This document shows, one piece after another, positions 10,084-19,637 of a stretch of DNA of 64,000 nt; the stretch's first letter is position 1; each line of letters begins with the position of its first letter. Origin of the DNA: UBA7236 sp964463165. GTDB lineage: Bacteria; Bacteroidota; Bacteroidia; Chitinophagales; BACL12. The stretch spans positions 62,001 through 126,000 of the forward strand of contig CAYXBK010000009.1 in NCBI GenBank assembly GCA_964463165.1, in the 5' to 3' direction. The position numbers were made by a program, and so were the translations under genes. The notes below the pieces were generated by a model. It was given only the letters and a program-made list of their open reading frames with translations, made no database searches and was not told the origin of the DNA.

Positions 10084-12048
10084 ATGAAAAATTCGAAGTT
10101 GAAAATTTCGAACAGGGTTACTATTGCCTCCCTGTTGGTAGCGCTCGGTATTATTTACGGCGATATCGGCACAAGCCCGCTTTATGTGATGAAAGCAATT
10201 GCCGGCGAAAAAGAAATTTCTGAAATATTAATTTACGGAGGTGTTTCATGCGTATTCTGGACACTCGTATTTCAGACAACAATTAAATATATCCTCCTCA
10301 CATTAATGGCAGACAATCACGGTGAAGGTGGAATATTTTCATTATATGCATTGGTAAAAAGATATGGAAAGGGATTGGCGATCATAACAATTCTCGGTGC
10401 AACAACTTTATTGGCCGACGGAATAATTACGCCTCCGATTTCTGTTGCATCTGCAATTGAGGGATTGGAAATGGTGGTTCCCGGAATTCCGACTGTGCCG
10501 ATCGTAATTGTAATTCTTTCACTTTTATTTTTCTTTCAGCGCTTCGGTACACAAAAAATTGGAAATGCATTTGGCCCTGTAATGCTGATTTGGTTTTCTA
10601 TGTTGTTTATAACAGGTTTAAGCCAGATACTTATTTTTCCCGACGTTTTGAAAGCATTAAATCCCTATTATGCGTTTGAATTACTCACGGCGTATCCGAA
10701 TGGATTCTGGTTATTGGGAGCTGTGTTTTTATGTACCACCGGTGCAGAAGCATTGTATTCGGATCTCGGACATTGCGGTAGAAAAAATATCCGGATCACA
10801 TGGATCTTTGTAAAAATCTGCCTGGTAATAAATTACGCAGGACAGGCAGCGTGGATCATGCATAGCGGCGGAACACACCTTGACGGGCGCAATCCTTTTT
10901 ATGAGATCATGCCGCAATGGTTTTTAATGGCCGGGATAATAATCTCAACCGCCGCCACGATCATTGCATCGCAGGCATTGATCAGCGGATCATACACATT
11001 GATCAGTGAAGCGATGAGCCTGAATTTCTGGCCGCGTGTGCGTGTGCGCCAGCCATCAGAATTAAAGGGACAGATTTATATTCCCAGCGTGAATAATATT
11101 TTATGGGTGGGTTGTATTATGATGATCCTGTATTTCCAATCCTCTTCACATATGGAGGCGGCATATGGATTTTCAATTACGATTGCAATGATGATGACAA
11201 CCGTGCTGCTCGCTTATTTTCTTCTCTTCCGAAAAAAATGGAATACATATTTTGTGTTCGCATTATTATTTTTATTTGCAACAATTGAGTTTTCATTTTT
11301 CATTGCTAATATTGCAAAAATAAAGGAAAGGTGGATGTTTCTGTTTTTCGAATTATTTATTTTCCTTGTCATGTACGTCTGGTTTTATTCGAGAAAAATC
11401 AATAACCGGTTTACAAAATTTTCTGAACTCGGTTTATATACTTCTAAAATCATCGAATTAAGTGCAGACGACAGCATTCCCAAATTTGCGACACATTTAA
11501 TTTATCTTACCAAAGCAAATTACCGCGAACAGATTGAAGATAAAATTATCCGCTCCATTTTTTCAAAAAACCCGAAAAGAGCTGATGTGTACTGGTTTTT
11601 ACATATTCACCGCACCGATGAACCATATACCCTGAATTATGAAGTAAGTGAGCTGGTGGATGATAAAATAATCAAGATCACGATTAATGCAGGCTTCCGT
11701 GTGCAGCCACGCAGCGAATTGTTTTTCAAAAAAATCGTGAAGGATCTTGTCGCGAATAAAGAATTAAATCTGCATATCCGCCCCGACGGATCAACGAAAT
11801 ATAATCACGAACCCGATTTTAAATTTGTGGTGATTGAAAAATTTCTTTCTGTTGAAAATGAATTTGCATTGCGTGACGGCCTTTTGCTTAATTCCTATTT
11901 CTTTTTGAAACGCCTTGGGCAAAGTGATGAAAAAGCATTTGGACTTGATAAAAGCGATGTTGTGGTTGAACTTGTGCCATTGGTTTATCATCCTGTCCGG
12001 CAGGTTGAGCTTCTTCGGGTTGGAAATCAAATAGAAAAGAAGGAATGA
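10084..12048 (+). CDS. kup: Kup-family potassium uptake permease
   Basis: Inner-membrane K+/H+ symporter of the KUP/HAK family. The hallmark GIIYGDIGTSPLYVMKAI is near residue 20, and GEGGIFSLYAL is present in the expected place. About twelve hydrophobic segments occupy residues 15-440, followed by a cytoplasmic C-terminal domain to residue 654, the usual family length. It lies directly downstream of the KdpD/KdpE-like pair. Its stop codon overlaps (ATGA) the start of a 40-residue membrane peptide, so the two are probably translated together. Confidence 0.96.
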   Translation: MKNSKLKISNRVTIASLLVALGIIYGDIGTSPLYVMKAIAGEKEISEILIYGGVSCVFWTLVFQTTIKYILLTLMADNHGEGGIFSLYALVKRYGKGLAIITILGATTLLADGIITPPISVASAIEGLEMVVPGIPTVPIVIVILSLLFFFQRFGTQKIGNAFGPVMLIWFSMLFITGLSQILIFPDVLKALNPYYAFELLTAYPNGFWLLGAVFLCTTGAEALYSDLGHCGRKNIRITWIFVKICLVINYAGQAAWIMHSGGTHLDGRNPFYEIMPQWFLMAGIIISTAATIIASQALISGSYTLISEAMSLNFWPRVRVRQPSELKGQIYIPSVNNILWVGCIMMILYFQSSSHMEAAYGFSITIAMMMTTVLLAYFLLFRKKWNTYFVFALLFLFATIEFSFFIANIAKIKERWMFLFFELFIFLVMYVWFYSRKINNRFTKFSELGLYTSKIIELSADDSIPKFATHLIYLTKANYREQIEDKIIRSIFSKNPKRADVYWFLHIHRTDEPYTLNYEVSELVDDKIIKITINAGFRVQPRSELFFKKIVKDLVANKELNLHIRPDGSTKYNHEPDFKFVVIEKFLSVENEFALRDGLLLNSYFFLKRLGQSDEKAFGLDKSDVVVELVPLVYHPVRQVELLRVGNQIEKKE

Positions 12049-12167
12049 ATAAAAAATTGGATACAAAACAACCATTGACCGGCGACGGCGGATGCTTATT
12101 TACGATGATGTTCGTCTTATTGATCTTAATTCTCACAATTGTGATCATTATCATTTCACATACCTGA
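12045..12167 (+). CDS. 40-residue single-span membrane peptide coupled to kup
   Basis: ATG at 12045 overlaps the kup stop in an ATGA junction; the frame runs 41 codons to TGA at 12165-12167. The product has a short polar N-terminus (MNKKLDTKQPLTGDGGC) and then one strongly hydrophobic helix of about 20 residues (LFTMMFVLLILILTIVIIII) before SHT. I recognise no family. Overlap with kup, the sharp soluble/membrane division and the absence of stops suggest a real gene. By analogy with KdpF in the Kdp pump it may be an accessory subunit of Kup; that is inference. Confidence 0.65.
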   Translation: MNKKLDTKQPLTGDGGCLFTMMFVLLILILTIVIIIISHT

Positions 12168-12304
12168 AAACCATATTCCGGCAATAATCCAAGGCTCTGT
12201 AAGTCATCAAAACAGGCAAAGCCTTCATGGAATTGCGTTAATTTCTGTTTACAAATTTCTGTTTCATAATTTCAAATCGGATATTTGATTCATAAACTAC
12301 ATTT

Positions 12305-15300
12305 ATGAAACGGATGACCCTTTCGATTTTTGCGATCGCTGTTTTCTTTCCGGTATTTGTTTTTTCACAGGTAAATAAAAAGGCCGCAAAACCTGAACAA
12401 ACAACTTCAAATTCTGTCTCCACACCCGCAAATTTTTTGGATGGCCTACGTTGGCGCAATATCGGCCCGTTTCGCTCAGGCCGGAGTTGTGCAGTAACCG
12501 GTGTGATCGGAAATAATAAAATCTATTATGCCGGATTTGCCGGCGGAGGTATTTTTAAAACAGAAGATGGCGGCATCAGCTGGCATGTAATTTCCGACAG
12601 CACATTTCATTCTGCAAGCTGCGGTGCGATAGCTGTTGCAAAATCAAATCCGAATATTATTTATGCAGGTATGGGAGAAGTTGAAATGCGGGGAAATATT
12701 TCGTTCGGTGATGGTGTATATAAAAGTACGGATGCCGGAAAAACATGGAAACATCTTGGCTTAAAAGAAACATATGCGATCGGTGAAATTGCAGTGCACC
12801 CGGATAATGAAAATATTGTTTACGTTGCGGCACAAGGGAACATCTGGAAGCCAAATAAAGAACGCGGGCTTTATAAATCAATTGATGGCGGCGCAACATG
12901 GTTGCAAATATTAAAGGGAATTGATGATTCAACAGGTTGTATTGATGTGAAAATGGACCCGCTTAATCCGAATATTATTTATGCGAGTATGTATAAAGCC
13001 GGACGAACACCGTACTCGTTAAATGCCGGGGGAAAAGGTTGCGGATTATATAAATCATCAGATGGCGGCACTACATGGAAACTCCTTTCCGAAAATCCCG
13101 GCATGCCGAAAGGAATGAACGGCAAAATAAATATCGCGATTTCTTCAATCAACAATAATAATATCTGGGCAAGTGTTGAAAATAAAGAAAACGGAGGCAT
13201 TTATAAATCAACAGATGGGGGCGATACATGGAGCCTCATAAATCCTGATTTGAATCTTTTACAACGCCCATGGTATTTCAATAATATTTATGTTGATCCG
13301 AAAAATGAAAATGAATTGCATTGCATGCAGGTGTTTTATGCGAGAAGTATTGATGGCGGAGCAACATTTACGGAAGCAAATACAAATACCTGGGACAATC
13401 ATGTGATGTGGATCAATCCCGATGATCCTGATAATTTTATAATGGCAGGTGATGGCGGACCCACAATTACATTTGATGATGGAAAAAACTGGACGGAAAC
13501 GGATATTCCGACGGCTCAATTTTATCATGTAAATCTGGATAATGCATTTCCATATCATTTATACGGAGGCCAGCAGGATAATTCTTCAATAAAAATTGCT
13601 TCTCGTTCAAGCAATTCAATTATCGGTGAAGATGACTGGAGATGGGTTGCCGGCGGTGAAGCAGGATATATTGTTCCTGATCCGCTCAATTCTGAAATTA
13701 CATACGGAGGAGAATATGACGGCATTCTCTCAACATTCAATGAAGCAAATGATATTTACAGGTTTATTTCCGTAAATCCTGAAATACATTACGGTGACGG
13801 TGCAATTTCTGCGCAAAGAAGATTTAACTGGACTTTTCCGATTGCATTTTCACCGCATAATCCGAAATGTTTATATGCAACAAGTAATTATGTACACAGA
13901 AGTTTTGATGGCGGCATAACATGGGAAACAATTTCTCCGGACTTAACCAGAAACGATCCGAAAACTTTGCAATCGAGCGGCGGGCCCGTTACAAAAGATA
14001 ATACCGGTGTTGAATTTTATGCGACCATTTTTGCATTTGCGGAATCAGAAATGGAAAAAGGATTATTGTGGACCGGCAGTGACGACGGGCTTGTTTATGT
14101 ATCACGCGATAATGGCGGCACATGGGCAAATGTAACGCCTTCGAATTTGCCGGAATGGAGTATGATCAGTTATGTTGAACCTTCGCATTTTGATGCAGGC
14201 AGTTGTTATATATCTGCAACGAGATATAAACTCGGCGATATGCAGCCGTATATTTTTAAAACAACTGATTATGGTAAAACATGGACAAAGATTACAAACG
14301 GGTTACCCATGTATAACAGATGCATACGCAATGATCCGAATCATAAAGGGATTTTATTTGCAGGACTTGAAACGGGGGTCTATTATTCAATTGACGACGG
14401 TGCTAACTGGCAAAGCCTGCAATTAAATTTACCAACAACCCCGGTTACAGATATTCAAATTGAAAAAAATGAACGTGATATTACAATTGCAACACACGGA
14501 AGAAGTTTTTGGATATTAGATGATATTACCCCTATTTATGAATTTGCAGAAAATAAAAATATTCTATCCGAAAAGATGCATTTATTTCAAATCCATCAGG
14601 GATACCGCACACAAGGGCCAACCTGGAACGCCGATGCGCCGGATGATCAAAGTGGTGTAAACGAACCGGTGGGTGTGAAGGTGAGATATTATTTGAAAGA
14701 CACCATTTCCGGTGAAATAAAAATTGCATTCTATGAAAATGACGGCGATTCGATCATCAGTTATTCATCATTAAAAGAATTAAATCAACCGGCACCAAAA
14801 GCAAGTAAATTTTATGAAAATAAAAAAGAAAATTTGCCGACGAAATTAAATGCACAAAAAGGTTTGCACGAATTTATCTGGAATATGCGCTATCCGGATG
14901 CAGTTGCCGATACAGGCTCCACATTCGACGGAAGTATCAGCGGCCCGCTTGCCGTTCCGGGGAATTATACGGCAAAACTTTTTTTTAAGGATTCATTGAT
15001 CGCTTCCGAATCGTTTGTGATTGTAAAAGACCCGCGTAATCCGGCAACGCAAAACGAATTGCAGGCGCAGTTCGATTTAAATATTAAAATCAACAATAAG
15101 GTAACGGAGATCAGCTCAGCGACAAAAAATATCCGTGAGGTAAAAGAACAGATTGAAACATATCTGGCGACAGAAACTGATTCTGCTAAAATAAAAGTAT
15201 TTAAAAAAATAAGCGATCCGTTAATTATGCATTTGGATACAATTGCTGCCGAGTTGTACAATGATAAAATCGTCACCTTTTACGATAACCTGAAATACCC

Positions 15301-15514
15301 GGTTAAAACGGAAGAGAAGTTAACGGCATTAACTCAGTTTTTGCAAATGTCGGATTCAGGCCCGACGAAAAGCATGTTGGATAAATATGCTGACTTAAGT
15401 AAAAGAGCGGATGTGCAACTTGCCAAATTGAAAACAATATTGGATGAAGATCTGGATGCATTAAATAAAATTGCAGGTGAGCAAACAAAAAAAGTGATCG
15501 AACTCAACGAATAA
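12305..15514 (+). CDS. Secreted VPS10/sortilin-like BNR-repeat protein
   Basis: Large exported protein of 1069 residues. A signal peptide (residues ~1-21, ending VFVFSQ) precedes a long run of BNR/Asp-box repeats (SxDGGxTW), for example KTEDGGISW, KSTDAGKTW, KSIDGGATW, KSSDGGTTW and RSFDGGITW, spread over residues ~80-720. These build sortilin/VPS10-like propellers often annotated as 'glycosyl hydrolase'. No sialidase catalytic set was identified. The C-terminal third has a beta domain and then a helical tail rich in Lys/Asp. No T9SS sorting motif is visible, so it is probably periplasmic. It is followed by a strong terminator and looks monocistronic. Confidence 0.8.
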   Translation: MKRMTLSIFAIAVFFPVFVFSQVNKKAAKPEQTTSNSVSTPANFLDGLRWRNIGPFRSGRSCAVTGVIGNNKIYYAGFAGGGIFKTEDGGISWHVISDSTFHSASCGAIAVAKSNPNIIYAGMGEVEMRGNISFGDGVYKSTDAGKTWKHLGLKETYAIGEIAVHPDNENIVYVAAQGNIWKPNKERGLYKSIDGGATWLQILKGIDDSTGCIDVKMDPLNPNIIYASMYKAGRTPYSLNAGGKGCGLYKSSDGGTTWKLLSENPGMPKGMNGKINIAISSINNNNIWASVENKENGGIYKSTDGGDTWSLINPDLNLLQRPWYFNNIYVDPKNENELHCMQVFYARSIDGGATFTEANTNTWDNHVMWINPDDPDNFIMAGDGGPTITFDDGKNWTETDIPTAQFYHVNLDNAFPYHLYGGQQDNSSIKIASRSSNSIIGEDDWRWVAGGEAGYIVPDPLNSEITYGGEYDGILSTFNEANDIYRFISVNPEIHYGDGAISAQRRFNWTFPIAFSPHNPKCLYATSNYVHRSFDGGITWETISPDLTRNDPKTLQSSGGPVTKDNTGVEFYATIFAFAESEMEKGLLWTGSDDGLVYVSRDNGGTWANVTPSNLPEWSMISYVEPSHFDAGSCYISATRYKLGDMQPYIFKTTDYGKTWTKITNGLPMYNRCIRNDPNHKGILFAGLETGVYYSIDDGANWQSLQLNLPTTPVTDIQIEKNERDITIATHGRSFWILDDITPIYEFAENKNILSEKMHLFQIHQGYRTQGPTWNADAPDDQSGVNEPVGVKVRYYLKDTISGEIKIAFYENDGDSIISYSSLKELNQPAPKASKFYENKKENLPTKLNAQKGLHEFIWNMRYPDAVADTGSTFDGSISGPLAVPGNYTAKLFFKDSLIASESFVIVKDPRNPATQNELQAQFDLNIKINNKVTEISSATKNIREVKEQIETYLATETDSAKIKVFKKISDPLIMHLDTIAAELYNDKIVTFYDNLKYPVKTEEKLTALTQFLQMSDSGPTKSMLDKYADLSKRADVQLAKLKTILDEDLDALNKIAGEQTKKVIELNE

Positions 15515-15535
15515 TTTTTAAAAATAAATGAAGAT

Positions 15536-15573
15536 AAAAGGCAAAAAGTGAATTTCTTTTTGCCTTTTGTTTT
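15536..15573 (+). terminator. Rho-independent terminator after the VPS10-like gene
   Basis: A perfect 13-bp stem (AAAAGGCAAAAAG with CTTTTTGCCTTTT) with a 7-base loop is followed by GTTTT, 21 bases after the stop codon. Confidence 0.88.
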
Positions 15574-15637
15574 AAGAGTAAACATATAATGCAAATCAGA
15601 CTGGTTAGCGGTCCATGTAAGCATTTCTCATAAATTG

Positions 15638-15645
15638 TATCTTTG
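15638..15645 (+). promoter_or_regulatory. -7 promoter box (TATCTTTG) for the acyltransferase
   Basis: Exact TAnnTTTG box, 27 bases before the ATG at 15673 and downstream of the preceding terminator. A -33 TTG at the usual spacing is not clear. Confidence 0.5.
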
Positions 15646-15672
15646 GGCAAATAAATCTGCCACCGGCAATTC

Positions 15673-16773
15673 ATGACCGAACCCGCATCGTTTAATCAGA
15701 GCCACCGTGCTGTTCATTTTGATCTGATACGGGTACTTGCAACATATTGCGTTGTGCAATTACATGTCGCCACACCTTGGTTATGGCGGGAAACAGATTT
15801 CAACAGTTCGGTTTTTATCACATCACTTTTTTTTGATGCATTCGGCAGGATCGGCGTTCCTCTGTTTTTAATGATTAGCGGCGCCTTATTGCTTACACAT
15901 GAAGAGTCGTATAAATCATTTTTTAAAAAACGATTCGGACGGGTATTTATACCACTTATATTCTGGAGCATTGTGTATGAAATTCGCATCGGTGCCGAAT
16001 TCGCCATAAATAATCCGGGATCAACATTTTCCGATATCTGGCTTATATTAAAAGATCCATTTGCTGGGCCGGTATATGAGCATTTATGGTTTTTATATAT
16101 GATAACCGGCATGTATCTCATAACGCCGTTATTGCGGAAGCTTGTTAAATATCTCGACCGGTTTGATCAGGGGTATTTATTGTTATTATGGGTGTTTTTT
16201 AATTGTGTGCTGCCATTAATTTACCGCTATTCTTCATTCAGGCTCGGCATATGGATGCCATTATTAACACCCTATCTCGCCTATTACCTGATGGGATATT
16301 TTTTAATGAAAAATGATTTCGGAAGAAAAAATATTCCGCTTGTGTGGATGATATTTATTCTTTCCTATGCGAGTTCTGTTTTTTTAACCTGGTTTGATTC
16401 ACAGGAGCATGGAAACGTCGAAATATTTTTTCTCAGTCACCATTCCGTTACAATTTTTGCGCAATGCACAACTGCATTTATTTTATTGAATCATTATGGA
16501 ATCCGCCTGTCTGAAAAACACAGTGAAAAGCAGTATCATATTTTTAAATTTCTGGGCAGGATGACTTTCGGAATTTATCTCGTTCATCCTTTGCTGATCG
16601 AATTATTTGAAGGGGGATTAATTGCAGGCTTTATTTTAATGGGAACGATGATCGGCGGCCTCGATGTAAATCCGGTCATCGGCATTCCGGCAACTGCAAT
16701 TGTTGTAACAGCCTGTTCAATGCTCATCATCGGCATCATGCTGAAGACGCCTTTTCTGAAAAAGCTGGTTTGA
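15673..16773 (+). CDS. Acyltransferase family 3 integral membrane protein
   Basis: Multi-spanning inner-membrane O-acyltransferase of 366 residues (OafA/NodX/WecH type, Acyl_transf_3). The family's N-terminal pattern is visible: HFDLIRVLATYCVVQLHVATP with the conserved His, then FGRIGVPLFLMISGALLL and a basic FFKKRFGRVFIPLIFWS. About ten hydrophobic segments follow, with a late YLVHPLLIEL helix. Such enzymes acylate surface sugars or lipids; the acceptor is unknown. It converges on the minus-strand sugar permease, with two bases between stops. Confidence 0.88.
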   Translation: MTEPASFNQSHRAVHFDLIRVLATYCVVQLHVATPWLWRETDFNSSVFITSLFFDAFGRIGVPLFLMISGALLLTHEESYKSFFKKRFGRVFIPLIFWSIVYEIRIGAEFAINNPGSTFSDIWLILKDPFAGPVYEHLWFLYMITGMYLITPLLRKLVKYLDRFDQGYLLLLWVFFNCVLPLIYRYSSFRLGIWMPLLTPYLAYYLMGYFLMKNDFGRKNIPLVWMIFILSYASSVFLTWFDSQEHGNVEIFFLSHHSVTIFAQCTTAFILLNHYGIRLSEKHSEKQYHIFKFLGRMTFGIYLVHPLLIELFEGGLIAGFILMGTMIGGLDVNPVIGIPATAIVVTACSMLIIGIMLKTPFLKKLV

Positions 16774-16775
16774 AT

Positions 16776-18110
16776 TTAGTTATTTTCGTTTACCACTAAT
16801 CCTGATTTACTGCTTTCATCAACACGTAAACATAACAAAGCGGCAATGAGCATAAGTGCACCGCCCATTTCAACTGCTGCAAGCCGATTGTTATCAAGAA
16901 CGTGATTCATGATCCACCCGAAACATAATGAAGCAATAATTTCAGGTAATACAATAAAGAAATTAAAAATACCCATATAAATGCCGATTTTATTTTCTGG
17001 CAGACAACCGGCTAACATACTATAAGGCATACTTAAAATACTAGCCCAGGCAATTCCCACACCAGTCATGGATGCAAACAATAAGTATTCATTTGTTACA
17101 AAACCAACGGAAAGAAGTCCGATTGCACCGGCTGTTAAACAAAGCGAATGTGTAATTTTTCTTCCAAATCTTTTTGCGATGGCCGGAATAAATAATGCAA
17201 AAATAAATGTAACGAGATTATAGTATGATAAAGTGAGTCCTGCGAATTCAACACCTTCAGTATATAATTTAGAAGTTTCATCAACAGCGCCAAAAACATT
17301 TCTTGCAACAGCTGTCGAATAATAAAACCACATTAAAAATAAACCCGGCCAGGTAAAAAATTGAACAAGTGCAAGCTGTCGCATACGTATCGGCATACTT
17401 TTAATAGAACTAATAATTTCTCTTGCCCCGGCGCCAAATCCTTTTTTAATTTCTTTTTTCTTTTGTTCTTCATTAATATCTGTTGGCGGATATTCACTGG
17501 ATCGCATAACAGTATATAAAACAGCAAAGAAAAAAACAATGGCACCTGCATAAAATGCGTATTTTACATTTAATGGGATGCCTCCGTCGATTGATTGATT
17601 ATTGATATGAAAAACATTGTTAAATATCCAGGGTAATGATCCTGCAATAACACTTCCGGCACCAATCATAAAACTCTGCATTGCAAAACCTCGGGTGCGT
17701 TGTTCGTCCGGTAATTTATCTGCAACAAAAGCACGGAATGGCTCCATTGAAATATTAATGGAAGAATCAAGAATCCAAAGCAACCCTGCAGCCATCCAAA
17801 GAGCAGATGAATTTGGCATAAGGAAAAGTGCGATAGTACTTAAAACAGCGCCTGTAAAAAAATAGGGACGACGACGGCCCCACCTTGGGTGCCAGGTTCT
17901 GTCGCTTAAATATCCGATTACCGGCTGAACCAATAAACCAGTAAGAGGTGCTGCAAGAAAAAGTATCGGAATTTTGCTTGCATCCGCACCAAGATATTCA
18001 TAAATGGGCCCCATATTTCCCATCTGCAACGCCCAACCAAACTGAATTCCAAAAAACCCGAAACTCATGTTCCAAATCTGCCAGAAACTTAAACGCGGTT
18101 TTTCACTCAT
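16776..18110 (-). CDS. SLC45/GPH-type MFS sugar permease (first of a divergent pair)
   Basis: Inner-membrane major-facilitator transporter of 444 residues with about twelve spans. The loop after the third span reads RWGRRRPYFFTG, the RxGRRRP signature of sucrose/maltose permeases (SUT/SLC45), and GYLSDRTW precedes it. A middle cytoplasmic loop contains EEQKKKEIKKGFG. Located between susCD and the malQ/amylase cluster, it is the likely route for maltose or short maltodextrins into the cytoplasm (inference). It is divergent from a paralogue at 18214 and shares a 103-base regulatory gap with it. Confidence 0.87.
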   Translation of the reverse strand: MSEKPRLSFWQIWNMSFGFFGIQFGWALQMGNMGPIYEYLGADASKIPILFLAAPLTGLLVQPVIGYLSDRTWHPRWGRRRPYFFTGAVLSTIALFLMPNSSALWMAAGLLWILDSSINISMEPFRAFVADKLPDEQRTRGFAMQSFMIGAGSVIAGSLPWIFNNVFHINNQSIDGGIPLNVKYAFYAGAIVFFFAVLYTVMRSSEYPPTDINEEQKKKEIKKGFGAGAREIISSIKSMPIRMRQLALVQFFTWPGLFLMWFYYSTAVARNVFGAVDETSKLYTEGVEFAGLTLSYYNLVTFIFALFIPAIAKRFGRKITHSLCLTAGAIGLLSVGFVTNEYLLFASMTGVGIAWASILSMPYSMLAGCLPENKIGIYMGIFNFFIVLPEIIASLCFGWIMNHVLDNNRLAAVEMGGALMLIAALLCLRVDESSKSGLVVNENN

Positions 18111-18159
18111 ATGCCGGTGATTTTATATTTGCGGCAATTTAATAATTAATTGTCGAGTA

Positions 18160-18183
18160 GTTAAATTTAACCTTTAACCGGTT
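18160..18183. promoter_or_regulatory. Two palindromes in the divergent permease intergenic region (candidate operator)
   Basis: GTTAAATTTAAC (18160-18171) is a perfect 12-bp palindrome, and AACCGGTT (18176-18183) is a perfect 8-bp palindrome four bases later. AACCGGTT-centred sites are typical of LacI-family operators. A TATATTTG box on the plus strand lies at 18124-18131, upstream of both. Role in sugar-responsive control is inferred; no LacI or SusR gene is in the window. Confidence 0.4.
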
Positions 18184-18213
18184 CATGTTCAGGAATAAAT
18201 AAAACAAATACAC

Positions 18214-19554
18214 ATGTTGCAAATCCAAAAAAAATTAACGAATTCATTTTACGCAATTCTTGCATTACCCGCAACCGCAATGGGATTTGCTTTATGCATT
18301 CAGATCAGCGCATTAAGCTGGATCCTGTCAACAAAATACAACCTTGAAATTGAAGAGATCGGATTGGTTTGGGCAAGCGGCCCGCTTGCAGGTCTTGTGA
18401 TGCAACTGGTTGTCGGATTATTATCTGATAATGCATGGTTTTGGGGAGGAAGAAGAAGGCCGTTTATTTTGATTGGAGGAACAATCGCTGCGCTAATGCT
18501 GATCTGTTTACCCAACCTTGATAAAATTCAAACTTTATTCGGTGCCGCCAGTTTAATTCCGGTTGCATTATGTGTTGCAACAACACTTGATCTTGCAATT
18601 AATCTTGGCTTTAATCCGACACGCAGCATCATTACAGATGTAACACCTGATGGCAAGGCACGCACTAAAGGATATACTTGGATGCAAACCGTTTCCGGAA
18701 CATTTGGGGTGCTCGCTTATTTTATCGGTGCCGAATTGGGTAATTATACTTTGATTTATGGGGGCGTATTTATTGTTCTTGCATTTTCAATTATACCGGT
18801 GTTTTTTATCAAAGAACCGCGGGTGCTTTCAGCATCGTCTCCTGCTACAACCGGTTATGGAGAATTAAATACATTGGATGAAATGACATCTGATGTAAAT
18901 GCAATTCAAACAAACGCAACTACACAAAAAGCAGAAATAAATGAATTGGTGAAAATATATTTTGCAAATGCATTCTCGTGGGTCGGAGTTCAAACCATGT
19001 TTGTATTTATGTTTGCTTTTGCATCACAAATTTTATTTAATACAAATGATTCATCGTCTTTGGATGATGCACAGAATAAAGAAATCGGAAAAATCATTTC
19101 GTATTCCTTTTTAATATTAAATGCCGTTGGTGCCTTTTTACCTGCACTGCTTCTTGAACCGCTCACACGGAAATATGGGAGAATCAATGTGCAGTCGACA
19201 TGCATTTTAATAATGAGTATTGCTTATTTAATGATAGCGTTGTTCGGAACAAATGCGATTGCACTTTATTTATGTATGGCACTTGCCGGAGTCGGCTGGG
19301 CAGCAATTGTAAGTTTGCCGTTTGCCATAATGAGCGAGAAGGTGAATAAAGCAAGGATGGGTTTGTTCATGGGTATTTTTAATATGAGCATCGTAATTCC
19401 GCAACTTGTGGTGAGTTTGATGATCTCCCAATTTGTTGCTGAAGCCGAAAACAAAAAAATCATTTTTGAAATCAGTGCAGTGAGTTTGTTTTTAAGTTTT
19501 GTGATGTGGCGAATGGTGAAAGAAAAATCCAGGATAAAAAACGCGGACTTATAA
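18214..19554 (+). CDS. SLC45/GPH-type MFS sugar permease (second of a divergent pair)
   Basis: Inner-membrane permease of 446 residues with about twelve spans. The signature WGGRRRPFILIGG sits in the same place as GRRRP in the neighbouring paralogue; GLLSDNAWFW precedes it, and the C-terminal half contains MGIFNMSIVIPQLV, matching MGIFNFFIVLPEII of the other. A polar central loop (residues ~205-245) separates the two halves. By context a maltose/maltodextrin:H+ symporter; glucose or sucrose cannot be excluded. Having two divergent members may reflect substrates of different length. Confidence 0.87.
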   Translation: MLQIQKKLTNSFYAILALPATAMGFALCIQISALSWILSTKYNLEIEEIGLVWASGPLAGLVMQLVVGLLSDNAWFWGGRRRPFILIGGTIAALMLICLPNLDKIQTLFGAASLIPVALCVATTLDLAINLGFNPTRSIITDVTPDGKARTKGYTWMQTVSGTFGVLAYFIGAELGNYTLIYGGVFIVLAFSIIPVFFIKEPRVLSASSPATTGYGELNTLDEMTSDVNAIQTNATTQKAEINELVKIYFANAFSWVGVQTMFVFMFAFASQILFNTNDSSSLDDAQNKEIGKIISYSFLILNAVGAFLPALLLEPLTRKYGRINVQSTCILIMSIAYLMIALFGTNAIALYLCMALAGVGWAAIVSLPFAIMSEKVNKARMGLFMGIFNMSIVIPQLVVSLMISQFVAEAENKKIIFEISAVSLFLSFVMWRMVKEKSRIKNADL

Positions 19555-19637
19555 TTTATTGCATAAAATGCATTCCGGTATATTTTCCGAACCGGTAGAT
19601 TTACGCTTATTCAATTCACACACTAAACCCAATTATT

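Noticed and set aside
12190..12232. AAGGCT...AGCCTT imperfect hairpin as a terminator after the Kup-linked peptide
   Set aside because: Irregular stem, long loop and no T-run; not convincing.
12305..15514. Sialidase call for the VPS10-like protein
   Set aside because: Asp-box repeats are present, but no catalytic Arg triad or Tyr/Glu pair could be identified; repeats alone indicate a propeller only.
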